From positions 3,162,001 to 3,226,000 of the forward strand of contig JAEVLN010000010.1 of the NCBI GenBank assembly GCA_018350325.1: 64,000 nucleotides of DNA, written 5' to 3'. A program made the translations under genes and the position numbers. Below, piece after piece: positions 33,912 to 45,700 of this stretch. The stretch's first letter is position 1. The number at the start of each line of letters is the position of its first letter. The DNA is from Globodera rostochiensis. Its lineage: Eukaryota > Nematoda > Chromadorea > Rhabditida > Heteroderidae. Under the pieces are notes generated by a model. It saw only the letters and a list, made by a program, of their open reading frames with translations, was not told the origin of the DNA and ran no database searches.

Positions 33912-34422
33912 TCAGAGATGAGAATTCGAAGGCGGTTGCATTCCCATCCCATTCCAATTGATCCATTCAAGCCGTGAAAGCAGATCTAAAATTTTAGGCT
34001 TATTTTTAAAATATTTTGAATTTTTTAGAGGTGTGTGTACCGCTTGTCCCCCAAACAGTTTGCCCTGCAGTTCCGCCATTCTTTGCCGCCACAATTGATC
34101 GTTCCAAAAAAATGGCCGGGTGCTCCTCCGTGGATAAAATTTCCTCAAAACAAAAAATTTTTTCGAAAATTTAAAGTTTCCAACTTCAAGTAGGTTGATG
34201 TAAGCGCACTAAATATAAATAAAAGTCTTTGATCATATTTCAATTTTTCTAAACAAAATTTTACAGCCAGGTTCAACGTATCAATTTTTGAGAGTCGTTT
34301 TTCGAATGGAAATGTCGGAATTCGCTTTCGTAGTGCCTGGACTTTAAAAATTAAAAAAAAATTATTTTTAAAATTACCACAAATGCCCCATTTACTCCTC
34401 CCGCGTATTTTCCACTCTCCAT
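33912..34422 (-). CDS. PTF1a/HLH-13-class bHLH factor with degenerate basic region
   Basis: Class II bHLH factors bind E-boxes as dimers. Three exons are visible: MESGKYAGGVNGAFV; then ALRKRIPTFPFEKRLSKIDT and LNLA (helix 1 and loop); then CAYINLLEVGNF (helix 2) and a C-terminal tail RKFYPRRSTRPFFWND, with RLEWINWNGMG near the end. Joins are GTG|GTAATT to CCAG and GCT|GTAAAA to TTTAG, both in frame. The IPTFPFEKRLSKIDTL block is closest to PTF1a and its relatives. The residues that should form the DNA-contacting basic region (NxRERxR before xxxNxAF) read instead QMESGKYAGGV, with no Glu-Arg contact pair. An upstream exon carrying a real basic region was looked for up to 34900 and not seen. 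HLH dimerisation should be intact; DNA binding is doubtful. Confidence 0.72.
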
Positions 34423-35030
34423 TTGACAGCTAAATATACTGATGATTAATATTGGATTTGAATTTTGATTTTGATTTTAAAGACGGTTTGGTTTTTAATT
34501 TTATTTATTTAAAAAAAATTTTATTATAATAAAATTTGCTTTTCTTTTTAATATTTAATGCCTCTATAGCATTTTTTTCCTAAATACAAATATTTTGTGC
34601 AATTTCGTTTATTATTTATAAAGTTTTAAATTGGGTAAAATTTAAAATCGAATGTGTTGGACAATTTTGCCACAGTTTCTGAATAGTTTGTTAACTGAAT
34701 GAGTTAACTCTTAGGGGATGTGTACACTTATTAAATACCCAAGAAGCGTTGATTAAAAGGGAACTCGAGCGTGAAATTTCCAATTTGGACGTTGTAACGT
34801 TGTTTGAAAATGTCAAATTACGAAAGGACTGACGTAAATTATTGAATAACAATTTTAAATATAATTTTAAATGTTTTTAAATCAAAATATTTTTCGTATA
34901 AATTTTTGCTTTGTTTTTGTTGAAGGTAATAAAATATGTAAGAATTATCAGCAAACACTCTTATCAACATTGTGTTTTCATCATTTATAATACGTTTGTT
35001 GAGCATTTTGATATCATTAAATTATCTCAA

Positions 35031-35984
35031 ATGCCAACTCATCAAAATCCGCCGGAAGTGTCCATTTTAAGAGGTAAACCGGAACGATTCTTCATTGGTC
35101 AAGTTAGCGGAGGCGCACCATTACGCTTTCGCATTGAACCCGAGGGATTTTTGCCCCTAAAAAGAGTATAAAGATAATAAATTTTAAACAAAAAATTATT
35201 TTAATTGCAGGTGCGTATCGTCGCATTGCGCGAATGTGCAGTCAAAAACCATCGATTCACAGTGATTTTCAAAGACAATACTGGTGAAGCGTTGTTACAG
35301 TTCAGCGTTCTGTTCGGGGTAATTGGGCCCAACAAATTTTTCGCGTTTTTGACAGTTTGTCTCAAAACCCCGTGATATTAAAAAACCAAAAATATGTACT
35401 AAGTCGATTTCTCTTTAATACTTGGGTATTAAGCGTTTCTCGAAAAAAGCAAATAATAATTTAATTTTTTTTTATAAAAATAAATTTATTAATGATTTTA
35501 ATAAAAGAACGAAACAAATTGTTCATATTTTAAGGTTGAAATGATTATGTTGAATAGCACCAAAAATGGTCAATGGCAAGTGAATGAGCAAATCAGCTGC
35601 AAAGATATGGCTGGGCTTGGCTTCGACCCGATATTCACTCTCGACTTTTTGGCAGGATCTGATCTTATTGAGGTCAGCAGTTATCTTGACCCCGAGGCAA
35701 TTTCGGTCACAAAACATTTAAAAAAAAATCTCTACTCAACCCATAAAAAGTGAGAATACGAATAACATCCATTTGCATATAAATCCGTCTGGACTCTCTG
35801 TGAGAAAATGACGATCAGTCCACAGATCAAAGTGAACGGCCTCCATGTGTACAACTTCAAGCATCGAGAAACCTTTGATCAGGCAAATTTGTTGGAAATA
35901 TCCGAGGGCATGGAGGCCATCCACATGGTCAGCATAAACGACTCGACACAAGCAACAGCCGAAGTGCTGAAGGCGGCTGATTGA
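35031..35984 (+). CDS. galectin-like domain protein
   Basis: Galectins are small beta-galactoside-binding lectins. Four exons can be joined in frame. Exon 1 begins MPTHQNPPEVSI and ends LPLKR; exon 2 reads VRIVALRECAVKNHRFTVIF and LLQFSVLFG; exon 3 VEMIMLNSTKNGQWQVNEQI and FDPIFTLDFLAGSDLIE; exon 4 IKVNGLHVYNFKHRETFDQA and LLEISEGMEAIHMVSIN, stop at 35982-35984. The F.L.F...DLIEIKVNG.H...F.HR pattern is the diagnostic second half of a galectin domain. Of the sugar-binding set, Asn of VxN-like LNS and the Trp remain, but HFNPR is replaced by QFSVL and the WxxExR motif is WQVNEQ, so canonical galactose binding is unlikely. No signal peptide, as usual for galectins. Confidence 0.7.
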
Positions 35985-36240
35985 TGCTTGAATTGGACTT
36001 GAAATATTTTCAGACAAGTTATACGATTTTTGGCAAAAAAAAAATTTTTTGTTAATTTTAACAATTATTTGAAAAAAAGGAAACGCCCTAAGTGGCGGAA
36101 TTTAGAAAACGACCTAGCACCATATAAAAGCTGTAGAATTAATGTGATTTAGGTAATTTGAATGAAATTAGCTGATAATTTTAACTACGTATTTCTTTTC
36201 TTTCTTTTCCCCAAATTTTTTAGATTTCAAGAAATTTATG

Positions 36241-36471
36241 TTACTCCGCTTCCAAATAGGGTTTCTTTTTAATTTTCACAACAATTACTATACATAAAAG
36301 TAAAAGCAGCAGGTGACCGGACAAAATGGGAATGCAAATTAAAGAATTGGAAGCTTTGCCATTGTGGGAATGCAAAGTCCGAAATTGGTATAAGTTTGGC
36401 ATATTAAAAATGTTTAAAGTGGAATTCCATCCGAACTCATTTGCTCGCACATTGAAATTTACTGTTTTCAA
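36241..36471 (-). other. open frame with C-terminal membrane helix
   Basis: A 76-codon frame ending in a hydrophobic span (LSGHLLLLLLCIVIVVKIKK) and a short charged tail, like the last exon of a type I membrane protein. No upstream exons were recognised on the minus strand. It could be a relic or a real small tail-anchored protein. Confidence 0.2.
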
Positions 36472-38129
36472 AACGAAGCAAAAATCAATTTTTTTTTAAA
36501 TTTTCTTTCAATATTTAATTCAATTTTAAAAATTAAATTTAAACAAGATAAAATAAATAAAATTGTAGACCATTCTGATTATCAAATTAACAAAATGATT
36601 CCAAACCCTAAATTTGTATTTAACTGCATCGACCAACAAATCTGTGGAATATTTGTTAATGAGAAAAAAAAATGCAAATTTGAGCCAAATTGGTAAAAAT
36701 GTTCAAGAAATCCAGCGTATTAAATATTAATTTTGTCATAAATCTCGTTTTTTGTCCCCAAAAAGGTAGGTATTATACACATTTTTAGATGATTTTTGGT
36801 TTGCAGTGCACAAATGTTACTTTGTCCCTTTACGTATTTAACGTATAGGTAAATGAGATGGGGACAAAAGTTGCTTTTGGTTGGGGACGGACATTATTGA
36901 TTCTACAACAACGTTACACCCCCCCCCCTCCTTAAAAATAATAACGAGCATTTTGAAAATTGTAATCGAAAAAATATCAAATTTGGGAATGCCTCATTAC
37001 TGAAAAGTATGCAAGTCCAAAAAACAGAAATTGGCCATCAATGCTTGATCAACCGGGAATTGGACAAAAACCCGGGATTGGATCATTGCTCATGGCTAAA
37101 CTGAAGAGATAAAATTGATGAAAATAGCGCATTTTGGATTTCAAATATTTTTATTTACTGTTTTCTATCATCGATCACTGTACAAATTCATCGATATATT
37201 TTTTCACAATTCAAATTTGGAATCACTCTTTCTATGGGTTCCATCCCAGTACTACATCTATTCAAAAATCGTTTAGCAAAAATTGTAGACATTTCTTTAT
37301 CCATCGGCTCATTTCTGTGTATGGATTAATGGGCAAAGCCTTGATTGACATCTTTTCTGGTGCCCTTGAGGGCTCGTGCTTTGATTACATTTATTTAAGC
37401 AACATATTCACCGCTTTCTACATACAAAGTTTGAATCATCTTCCCCCCCCCCGATCATTCTGTCCCACACAATACGCCTATTTCACCGATTTATCTTTTG
37501 CAAACAAAACTCGTCCCCATTCCTTAATGCATCATGCCCTCCTCCTCCCATTCACGACATTCAAATGTTAACATTTTCTTTTTTTTATAAAATAATTTAT
37601 TTGTAATCGTTTGTTTTTTTAATCTAATTCTGACGCAGCAATTTCTTTTTTTTGGCTAATACCGATGCTTTCCTCTACATTTGAACCAAAACAATTTTCA
37701 CATTTAATCGAAACACTTTAACTCAAAATGGTATCGGTATACGAAGGGTTGTTAAGTCGTTTATGTATGAGACTCAATGTTACTTTTCTAGTTTTAAAAT
37801 ATTATCATTATCGGAGTTTACAAAAAAAAATTATTGGATTATTTTGGAAAAGATGTAAAAATTGTCATTTCTTGAGAAATGCCAAGTGAAAGCACATGAA
37901 ATCCAATACTATACCACTTTTTTTGTTTTTACTTGTGCCTGTTTTCTTGCGTGTGAGAATCGATCGGGTTAAGTGCCGGACAATTGGACGCGCAAAAAAA
38001 ATTGTTAGGCACAATAACATTTTTGTCAATTAACAAAATCAAGAGTCTAGGCTCGGGAATACCAAAAATCTAATTTTTAATTTTATCATTGGTTTAGACA
38101 AAGCGAACTTTTCAATTAAATATTTTCAA
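36472..38129. other. intergenic, nothing firmly supported
   Basis: Contains word-like repeats around TTTGTCCCC (36760-36900) and ATTGG-rich repeats (37020-37090), and C tracts at 36919-36928 and 37444-37452. A plus-strand frame at 37134-37571 has no recognisable domain. Confidence 0.4.
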
Positions 38130-39223
38130 ATGATTTACAAAAGTCGTTATACCTTCTGTTGTGGCCCGTTTCGCACCAGCGTTGAGACGGTAAAAAATGA
38201 AAAATTAATTTGTAAGTACTTTTTTCAATTAAAGGGGACCTATTTGGTCGCGATACTCGGCTTTGTGCTCGAGCTTATCGTCGCAATCTACGATTTTGCC
38301 AAGTTTCACAGCGTCTTGCCCGGATTGGTAAATTTTGCTTATAATATAACTTTAAAATGAATTTTGCTTTTGAATTTTTGGCCATCTTAAAATCCAGTGA
38401 AAACCTTAGTTTTCTTACTAATAAATTTAGTTTCCCTTGCTCTCCGCCATTTCCTACTTGTCGGTTGTTTTTGCTCAGAAAAAGAACAATCCTTCGCTGT
38501 TCATGCCGTACCTGCTCGTTGAGGTGCCTTAAAAAATGAAATAAATAATATTTTTAATTATATAGTTTTTTGTGATTAAATCAAAATTTTTAAATTTACA
38601 ATTTGAGGGCATTGGACTGGTCTTTAACATGTTGGTTTGCATTACGATTGCAACCATTACAATTTTGGTACCGCAAGAAATTGTTGACGAATTGAACAAG
38701 CGCTCGGAAAAGCCAATTACTCGTGAAAGTACCGTACTGTAAGGGGATTGGTTAGGGCTGACGCGTGAATCGGGAAGACCCCGTATAGTGCTGAGAGAGC
38801 AGTTCAGAAACGGCAAACCCAGTGGCATAGCAAGCTCAAGCAGTTCAGGGATGGGCAAAGCCATAACAGCCCATTTTAAGCTAAATTTAAACTTTGGAGG
38901 CCCGGCAGTGCCGTAAAGTCCCCCCCCCCCTCGTTTTAGCCCTCGGAGGCAAATAAAATTCGATTATTTTTTTTTGTATTTGCGCCATTCTCTTGATTTC
39001 AGTGATTTATGAGGCAATCCGGGATTCACAAATGAGACTCTTAATTATTTTATTTGAAAGAAAAAATAAATAAATCATTCCAGTGCTTCGTCCCAACTTG
39101 ATCGTCTGTTTGATTATCGTGAGCTTGTATTTTGCAATGACCGCGTGGTTCTACTCTATCATCTACCGTGCGTACAAGATGCTCAAGGACGCCAAAGCTA
39201 CTGGCCGTATCCCTCCCGTCTGA
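38130..39223 (+). CDS. four-TM LAPTM4-like membrane protein
   Basis: Five exons give MIYKSRYTFCCGPFRTSVET, a first helix TYLVAILGFVLELIVAIYDF, a loop and KKNNPSLFMPYLLVE, a second block GIGLVFNMLVCITIATITIL, and a last block LRPNLIVCLIIVSLYFAMTA with WFYSIIYRAYKMLKDAK, stop at 39221-39223. The CCGPFRTS motif just before the first helix resembles the CC..h.rTG opening of LAPTM4/5 endolysosomal proteins and of related nematode four-helix proteins. There is no signal peptide. The exon-4 donor is uncertain; A|GTACCG keeps the frame. Intron 4 (about 38732-39082) contains an 11-C tract. The assignment to LAPTM is tentative, the membrane topology is firmer. Confidence 0.7.
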
Positions 39224-39772
39224 GAGATTAAAAAACATTTTTTTGGCTGAATATTGCATTCAGAAACTAATTTGTTTTGGCAAAAACGACTCGATAATTA
39301 TTCAATGTTACTTTTTTACGAAATTTTTCTTCAGTTCACTTGACGTAAAATTTGCCTGAATTCTTGAAATGGAAAGGAATTTGTATAAAAAATTAAACTA
39401 TTTCTTAAGGAAAATGCAATAAAAACGAAAAATGTACCCTTAAAAATGAGGCAAATAATTTACGGAATGAAATTTTTCGTGAAACTAAATCAACTTTAAG
39501 CTGAGTGCCATTTTAAACACATTTTCTGAATGAACATTTTGTAATAATAAAAACAATACACAGTTCAGAATTTAAACTTCCTTTATTTTAATTGAAAAGG
39601 AAACATCAGAGATAAAGCGCTTTGGATGGTGAAATAAAAAGGAAAATAAATGCAAAAAAAAAGAGAAAAAGAAGGCACCGTTCATGAGATCATAGATGAA
39701 ATTGGGTTGAAGAAAAAAAAATTTCGGCTGCGACTATGGTGTGAAAGACAACAACGACACCGACACACAAAT

Positions 39773-42700
39773 TCAGACCAAATCCCCCTCATAGGTGTCT
39801 CGAATGCTGATCCCGCCATTCTCGTGCTGAAATGTGCTCATCAGTTTAGGGACGACTACCACCGAACCAGTGCTGCCATGCGAAGGAGTCTAAAATGCAA
39901 AAAAAAAAAGAGTTCCATTTATGGCTCCTGTTATTTTTCTTAATATATACCGATTGCACGAAACATGCACTCCTCGTCTCATAGGGACTCGCTGGAGACG
40001 GGTAATGATTCATGTCCATGCAAATCTGGTTTGTCATCATGCCGAAATGTTGGATCGATGCCGTAGATGACATGTTGTGTGGAGGCTGCTGAAAATGATT
40101 TTTAAAAAATAAATTGTTTGTTCTTGAAAATTACCGGATTCGGAATTGCCTGGTAGCTAAGGTTAGCATCGAATGGTGTTTGCTGACCAGAGAAATTGCC
40201 TCCGTTCCCACAGCTTTTTTGAATTTTGGCGTAAAAATCGGCTAAAAACAAATATATATAATAAATGTTTAAGAAGTCATCTCTTCTACAAGATTAGAGT
40301 AAAACTCAATTTAAAAAAAGTCGCCGTTTTGGCGTTTTTCATAAATATGTGCTGCCGAACTCGCTGCAAATTTACTTGTCGATTCGGTGCCATCAAACTC
40401 GGCAACGCATGTGGAATTGTAAAAATAGTCATTGTCGTTGTAAAGCGGTGCATTGAATTGCCCATACGGCGACACCTCCTTTAAAAATAATGAATAAATT
40501 CCGTGCCAAGCCTTACAATTTAGGCACTCAAAATGCCCACAATAATTGTCCTTGTCGACTGATTGTCATCAACAACGGAGAGCACTTCGCCTCGGCTGCC
40601 TCCACTGTTCCGTCCGCAACCACCGTTGTTCACCATTGTGCCGCTGGCGACAGGTGCTCCCAATTCCGATCGGTTCGTTGTCGGTGTTGAGCCCTGCTGA
40701 TTCAGCGCGGTCAACGCCCCGTAGATTTGGATGCCCCGTCCACTTCCGCACTGTCCGTTCTGGTTAAGCGCACTTTTTTCTACAACAAGTGAGGAATCGG
40801 TATATTTTTTCCAAATAGAACAAACACTTGACACAAAAAAATGCCTCTGAGCAAATTCGTTTTGTTTTCACTATGATAAATTAGAATAAATTCTCACCGC
40901 GCATTTTGCGCCGTTTGTTTCGCCGGTTCAAATAGCAAATCAGCAAACAGTTGAGTACGAGCAGTCCGAACAGTGCAACACAAAGGGCAACAATTGCGGA
41001 ATGAGAGAAGGGTCCATCCTGTGGAATTTAAATAAAACATCAACAGGAATTTAGGATAATTCACTTTCGAAATGATATTGAAACCCCCGCCGCTCTGCAA
41101 GTTCTCATCCATAGTACGAAAAAGCAGAGGCTGAAATGTTTAAACTAATTAATGTTTTAAATTAATGATGGATGGCATTTTTGCCTGCGTCAAATCGGAG
41201 ATTTCGCCTCGAGCATTGATTGATCGAATTTGGAGTCGATAGCCATGCTCTATTTTCAGCTCCTTCAGAAAGACTTGCTTAAAATTTGAAAAATTGGTAT
41301 ACTATGAAAAAGAAAGTTTAAAGGCAAAAAATTGCCTCGACCATATACAAGATTGTCTCGTGCATAGCCCCACCGTTTCCGATGTGTTCAGCGAGCGGAT
41401 TTCGTTGTTATCCATGTCCTGGTAGAGCAGCTCAAACATTTGTTCAGAGCCCCCGTCGAACCCGGCTGTCCACGAAATGGAGGCGGTTGAGTTAGTCACG
41501 TTGACAATCTCCAACTCAGTCGGCATTTCGGGCGGAGTTGGCGGACCGACTGCGATGAATGTTTGGACAAGGCCAAGTCGATTCTGTAAATGGAAAAAAT
41601 AATTCAAAGAAAAATAAAATAGGTATTTTTAAAAAATAAAAAGAATTTGATTAAAATAAAAAATAGTTTTCATTCAAACTAAAATATTACTAATTTTTCA
41701 AAAAATAACTTACACTGACTCTACACCGATAACGCCGAGCATAGTCCAGTTCTTCGAGGTTAAGAATGGTCAATGTGCTCTAAAATTGCTTTGGATTTTA
41801 ACTTTGCATGATCTTTGTGCCTGAAATGTTGTGTGGTCCAATTGGGTGTCAAAGAATCGATATTTGGTGGTGTTGTAATGAACTGAAAAAAAACTAGAAA
41901 TTTTTATTTTAAACGGAAAAAAAATTTACCCAACTCAAAATGATTTAAATTCTTTTAATTAATATGTATGCGTAAAGATCTGTTGCAGAATATTTTGTTA
42001 TTTATTTTGAAACGAATAATTAAAACTTATTTTTTAAATCGCAATAGGCCAGAACCTACCGATCATGTTCCCTTCACCCTCAATTCCCCAGGTGAACTCC
42101 GCATTTGGCACAGCAGTGGCACGACATCTGAATTTATTTTACTTTTTAATTTAAAAAGAATTTTTTTACCGTAAAATCGCTTTGCCGCCGATGGGGCCCG
42201 CGGCTCGGCCAAACGCCGCATTCATTACAATTACCGGAGCGCGTCGAACTAGCAGATAGGCAGTCGTGTAGTTGGGCTGTCAATAGAAGGCATATTTTTA
42301 TTTTCCCAAAATATTCAACATTTGAATATTAATACTCCACCTGCCCTATTCCATTGTCAACAGTGCACGTGTAAGCGCCACCTTCAAAAGCAAAAAATAA
42401 AATTTGCACAAAAATGTTTCGATCACTGTTATCATGCGACGCATTCATTCGGATCACAGAACGGCGTTGGTCCTGCACCAATGAACGTACTTCGTTGTTG
42501 CCTTGAGATAATTCTAATAAGCTTACATCAACTTCCAATTAATGTCGAAGTATATTTTAAATTAAATTATTGATTTCTCATCTTTGAAAAAGTTCTCGTA
42601 GGTTCAAATGACGATCAAAATGACTAGAAGCGCCGATCACTTATATTCATTACCAGCACTGACCTCTGAACCATTTGATCATCCCCGACTTCATCGGCAT

Positions 42701-45700
42701 TCCATCAGCCTCACACTCCAACACAACATCCTCACCAACACTTAATTGATCAGATATTCAATTTAGTTAATTACTCGATAATTGAAATAAGAAAATGAAA
42801 CATCTTAATTCTTTTTTTCTTAACAAATATTAGTGCCGTTCAGATTGAGCCAGGCCGTGGGTCAGGCATGGACACGGTACCAGTAACGGGACCAAAGTCC
42901 CGGGAATCTCGTAGCAGAAGTAACAAATATTTGTTCACAACACACACCGACCGACCTTGCAATCACCGGTGTCGTAATATAAGTGATCCGTGCCGCATAT
43001 TCGACGACAATCTGAAAATAAGATAATTAATAAAAATGTATTTAATTATTTTCGGACCTTAATTGTGGCATTTGCAGTTCCGACTCCGTTTGAGACGAAC
43101 AATGTGTAAATGCCGGATGCCTCTTTTGTTACTCCATTTCCTGTTAAAGAAAATTCATTTACTACTATATACCTAAATAAACCAATTAAACATAATTTTT
43201 TTTAGCAATATTGCCAGTAACAGGACATAGGACGAAAGATTCGTTCATGCTGATTGTTTCAAATTTTGTAAAAATTCTAACAAAACAAAAAAAGGCTGGC
43301 ACTCGCCTCCGATCAGTGATTGACGCACAAAAATGGACCCCACAGTTCTGTCGATGGTTATCCCATTTTTGCGCCACGCGTAGGCGTTCACGCGCGGATT
43401 TGAATAAATGGTTACATTCTCCTCAAAGGATTGACCCTCGCCGATCACAATAGACACTGGGCCGTCCACCGCGATCCGAGGAGGGTCTGAAAAAAAGCAA
43501 AAATTATTAATATTGGATCAGCAGCAGAATTAGAACAAATTCTTGATAAGCTATCGTAAATTAAAGGCAAATTGTTTCCGAAATTTAGTTCAATCGTTCA
43601 AGAACTAAACAAACAATGAAATAAATCATTTAGATCGATCGCATTTTAAGGCTACTCGATTGATCCATTTGTGAGATTACCAAACTCAACATATAATGCC
43701 AAAATATTAAAAACACCCACATTTGACATCCAACACATAGCTGCCGTACTTTACGCCCTCCCACAAATGATGCGATGCCGTGCAACGGACCTACAATATT
43801 TAAAAAATTGAAACACATGTTTAAATCTCTAACCCTAACATGAATTATTGAAAATTTGATTAGAGAATAGAAAGCCCGAAAATGCAATTCCGATTCTATA
43901 TTTTTACAAATCTTCGACTCTTCTTCTGAACACAAAACATGCTTCTGTTTTGTCCATCGCTTCACTGGGCGTAAACTGGATGATGTTGGTCGACTCAAAG
44001 CCGTGATATTCGCTGATTCTTAATTTTTCTTATAAAAAATAGATTTTAAATAATTAAATGATTTTATCTAAATAATAATATAATAATTCAAATTTTCCCT
44101 ACGGCTTATTGGAGCGTCGTATTTGCTCGCCGGTTCGACTAATGGTCAATTGTCGATTGACGGTGTTCGGGAATTCCCAGCTCAGCTCGGCCACCGGATT
44201 TGAAGACGGCACGGAACAGGTGAGTTCAGCAGGAGAGCTGGCAACCATATGCACGGCACGGCTTGGCTGGATTTTCACTTCACTTGGTGGGACTAAAGAG
44301 GGGAATTTCAAGTCAATTGAATGTTTATTGTTCTTGCTTTAAAAAACAAAATTCTTTTTCATTAGTCTTGATTTCGTTATTTGGCATGAAAGTTTAATTA
44401 TGTGAATAATAAAACTCACAAAGAACGACCAAATTCTTTTTGGCCACCAGCGGCACATCGGTGGCTCCATTCTTAAAAATGAAGGTTTTGGAATTAAAGT
44501 TATTCTTTTAAAACCAGAAATCATAAAAATTAAAATTTGGGCTATCTTCTAATTAGGCTAATTACAAGATCAGAGACTAAGCCAGATGTTTCTTTGTTGA
44601 TCATATCGCGCTTTCAAATTTTTCACCTCGGCCTCACAACGAATTTGCTGATGGTTCATTGACCGGTCCAACAAAAGTGTGACGGTGCTTCGCGAGCTGT
44701 CGCCATTCAATGAATTTTGCGTTTCTTTCAGCTGAAAAGAAATAAAATTAAATCAATGTGTCTTTAATCCACAAATTTCACAGTACAGTAACAAAATATA
44801 AAACAATCGTACTTTAAATTATTTTTAACATAATAAAAAAATCAGTACAAAGACAAAACAAGAACCATCACAATTTTGAGGATGAGGACCTGTTTCCAAC
44901 GAATTTTTTTCTTGAGATGTGACAGATTTTGGTGCTTTCCAGTATTCTTGAATTTTTATTATTTAATTTATTACTAGAATTTAGTGTTCGGCACGGTACG
45001 GTTTTCGATATACGATACCAAATACCAACCGAAAATTTGAGTTCTGGGAGCTGTTGGGATGCGGGGGGGGGGGGGGGGGGGTAAATGGGCGGATCCGCAT
45101 CGGGGAAATGATTTTTTCGATTTCTGTGAGGAATCTATGGTATAGGATAAAAAAATAAAACTCAGCTTAAAGATGCGATATTCAAATGAAACAAAGTTTT
45201 AAAACCCAGGAAATTAAGATTAACTAAAAACCGCACATTTGCCGAACACTGTAAAGAATAAATAATAAACAATAAACGACCTTCTCTACTCCCCTGAACC
45301 AGCTGAGTGTGGCAAACGGATGTCCGTCCTTTGCTTCGCACGTCAAATTGTACAGCGTTCCCTCCAGCGGCACGGTGTTTGGCTCGGCATCGAAGATGAA
45401 TGGATGGGAAGGCGGAGCTGAAAATGATTGATTTTTGAGCCGAAATTATTGCGTTAGAAACTTTCAGAATTATAATAACCCAAAAATCCAAACAAACTTA
45501 TATTTTGAGTAATTCATTAAATTGCGGTTGGATCTTACAAAGCACGCGAACAATGTGCGATTTGCCGACAGCGTTTCCCTCTCCGTTGCTGGCCAAACAC
45601 TCCACCGTGATCTGATTTTGACCATGCAACAGCGTGCTTGAATCAATCGTGAGGTTGGACTCAGTGACAAAGCCCTTAAAAAGAGTTTATTTTAATGCGT

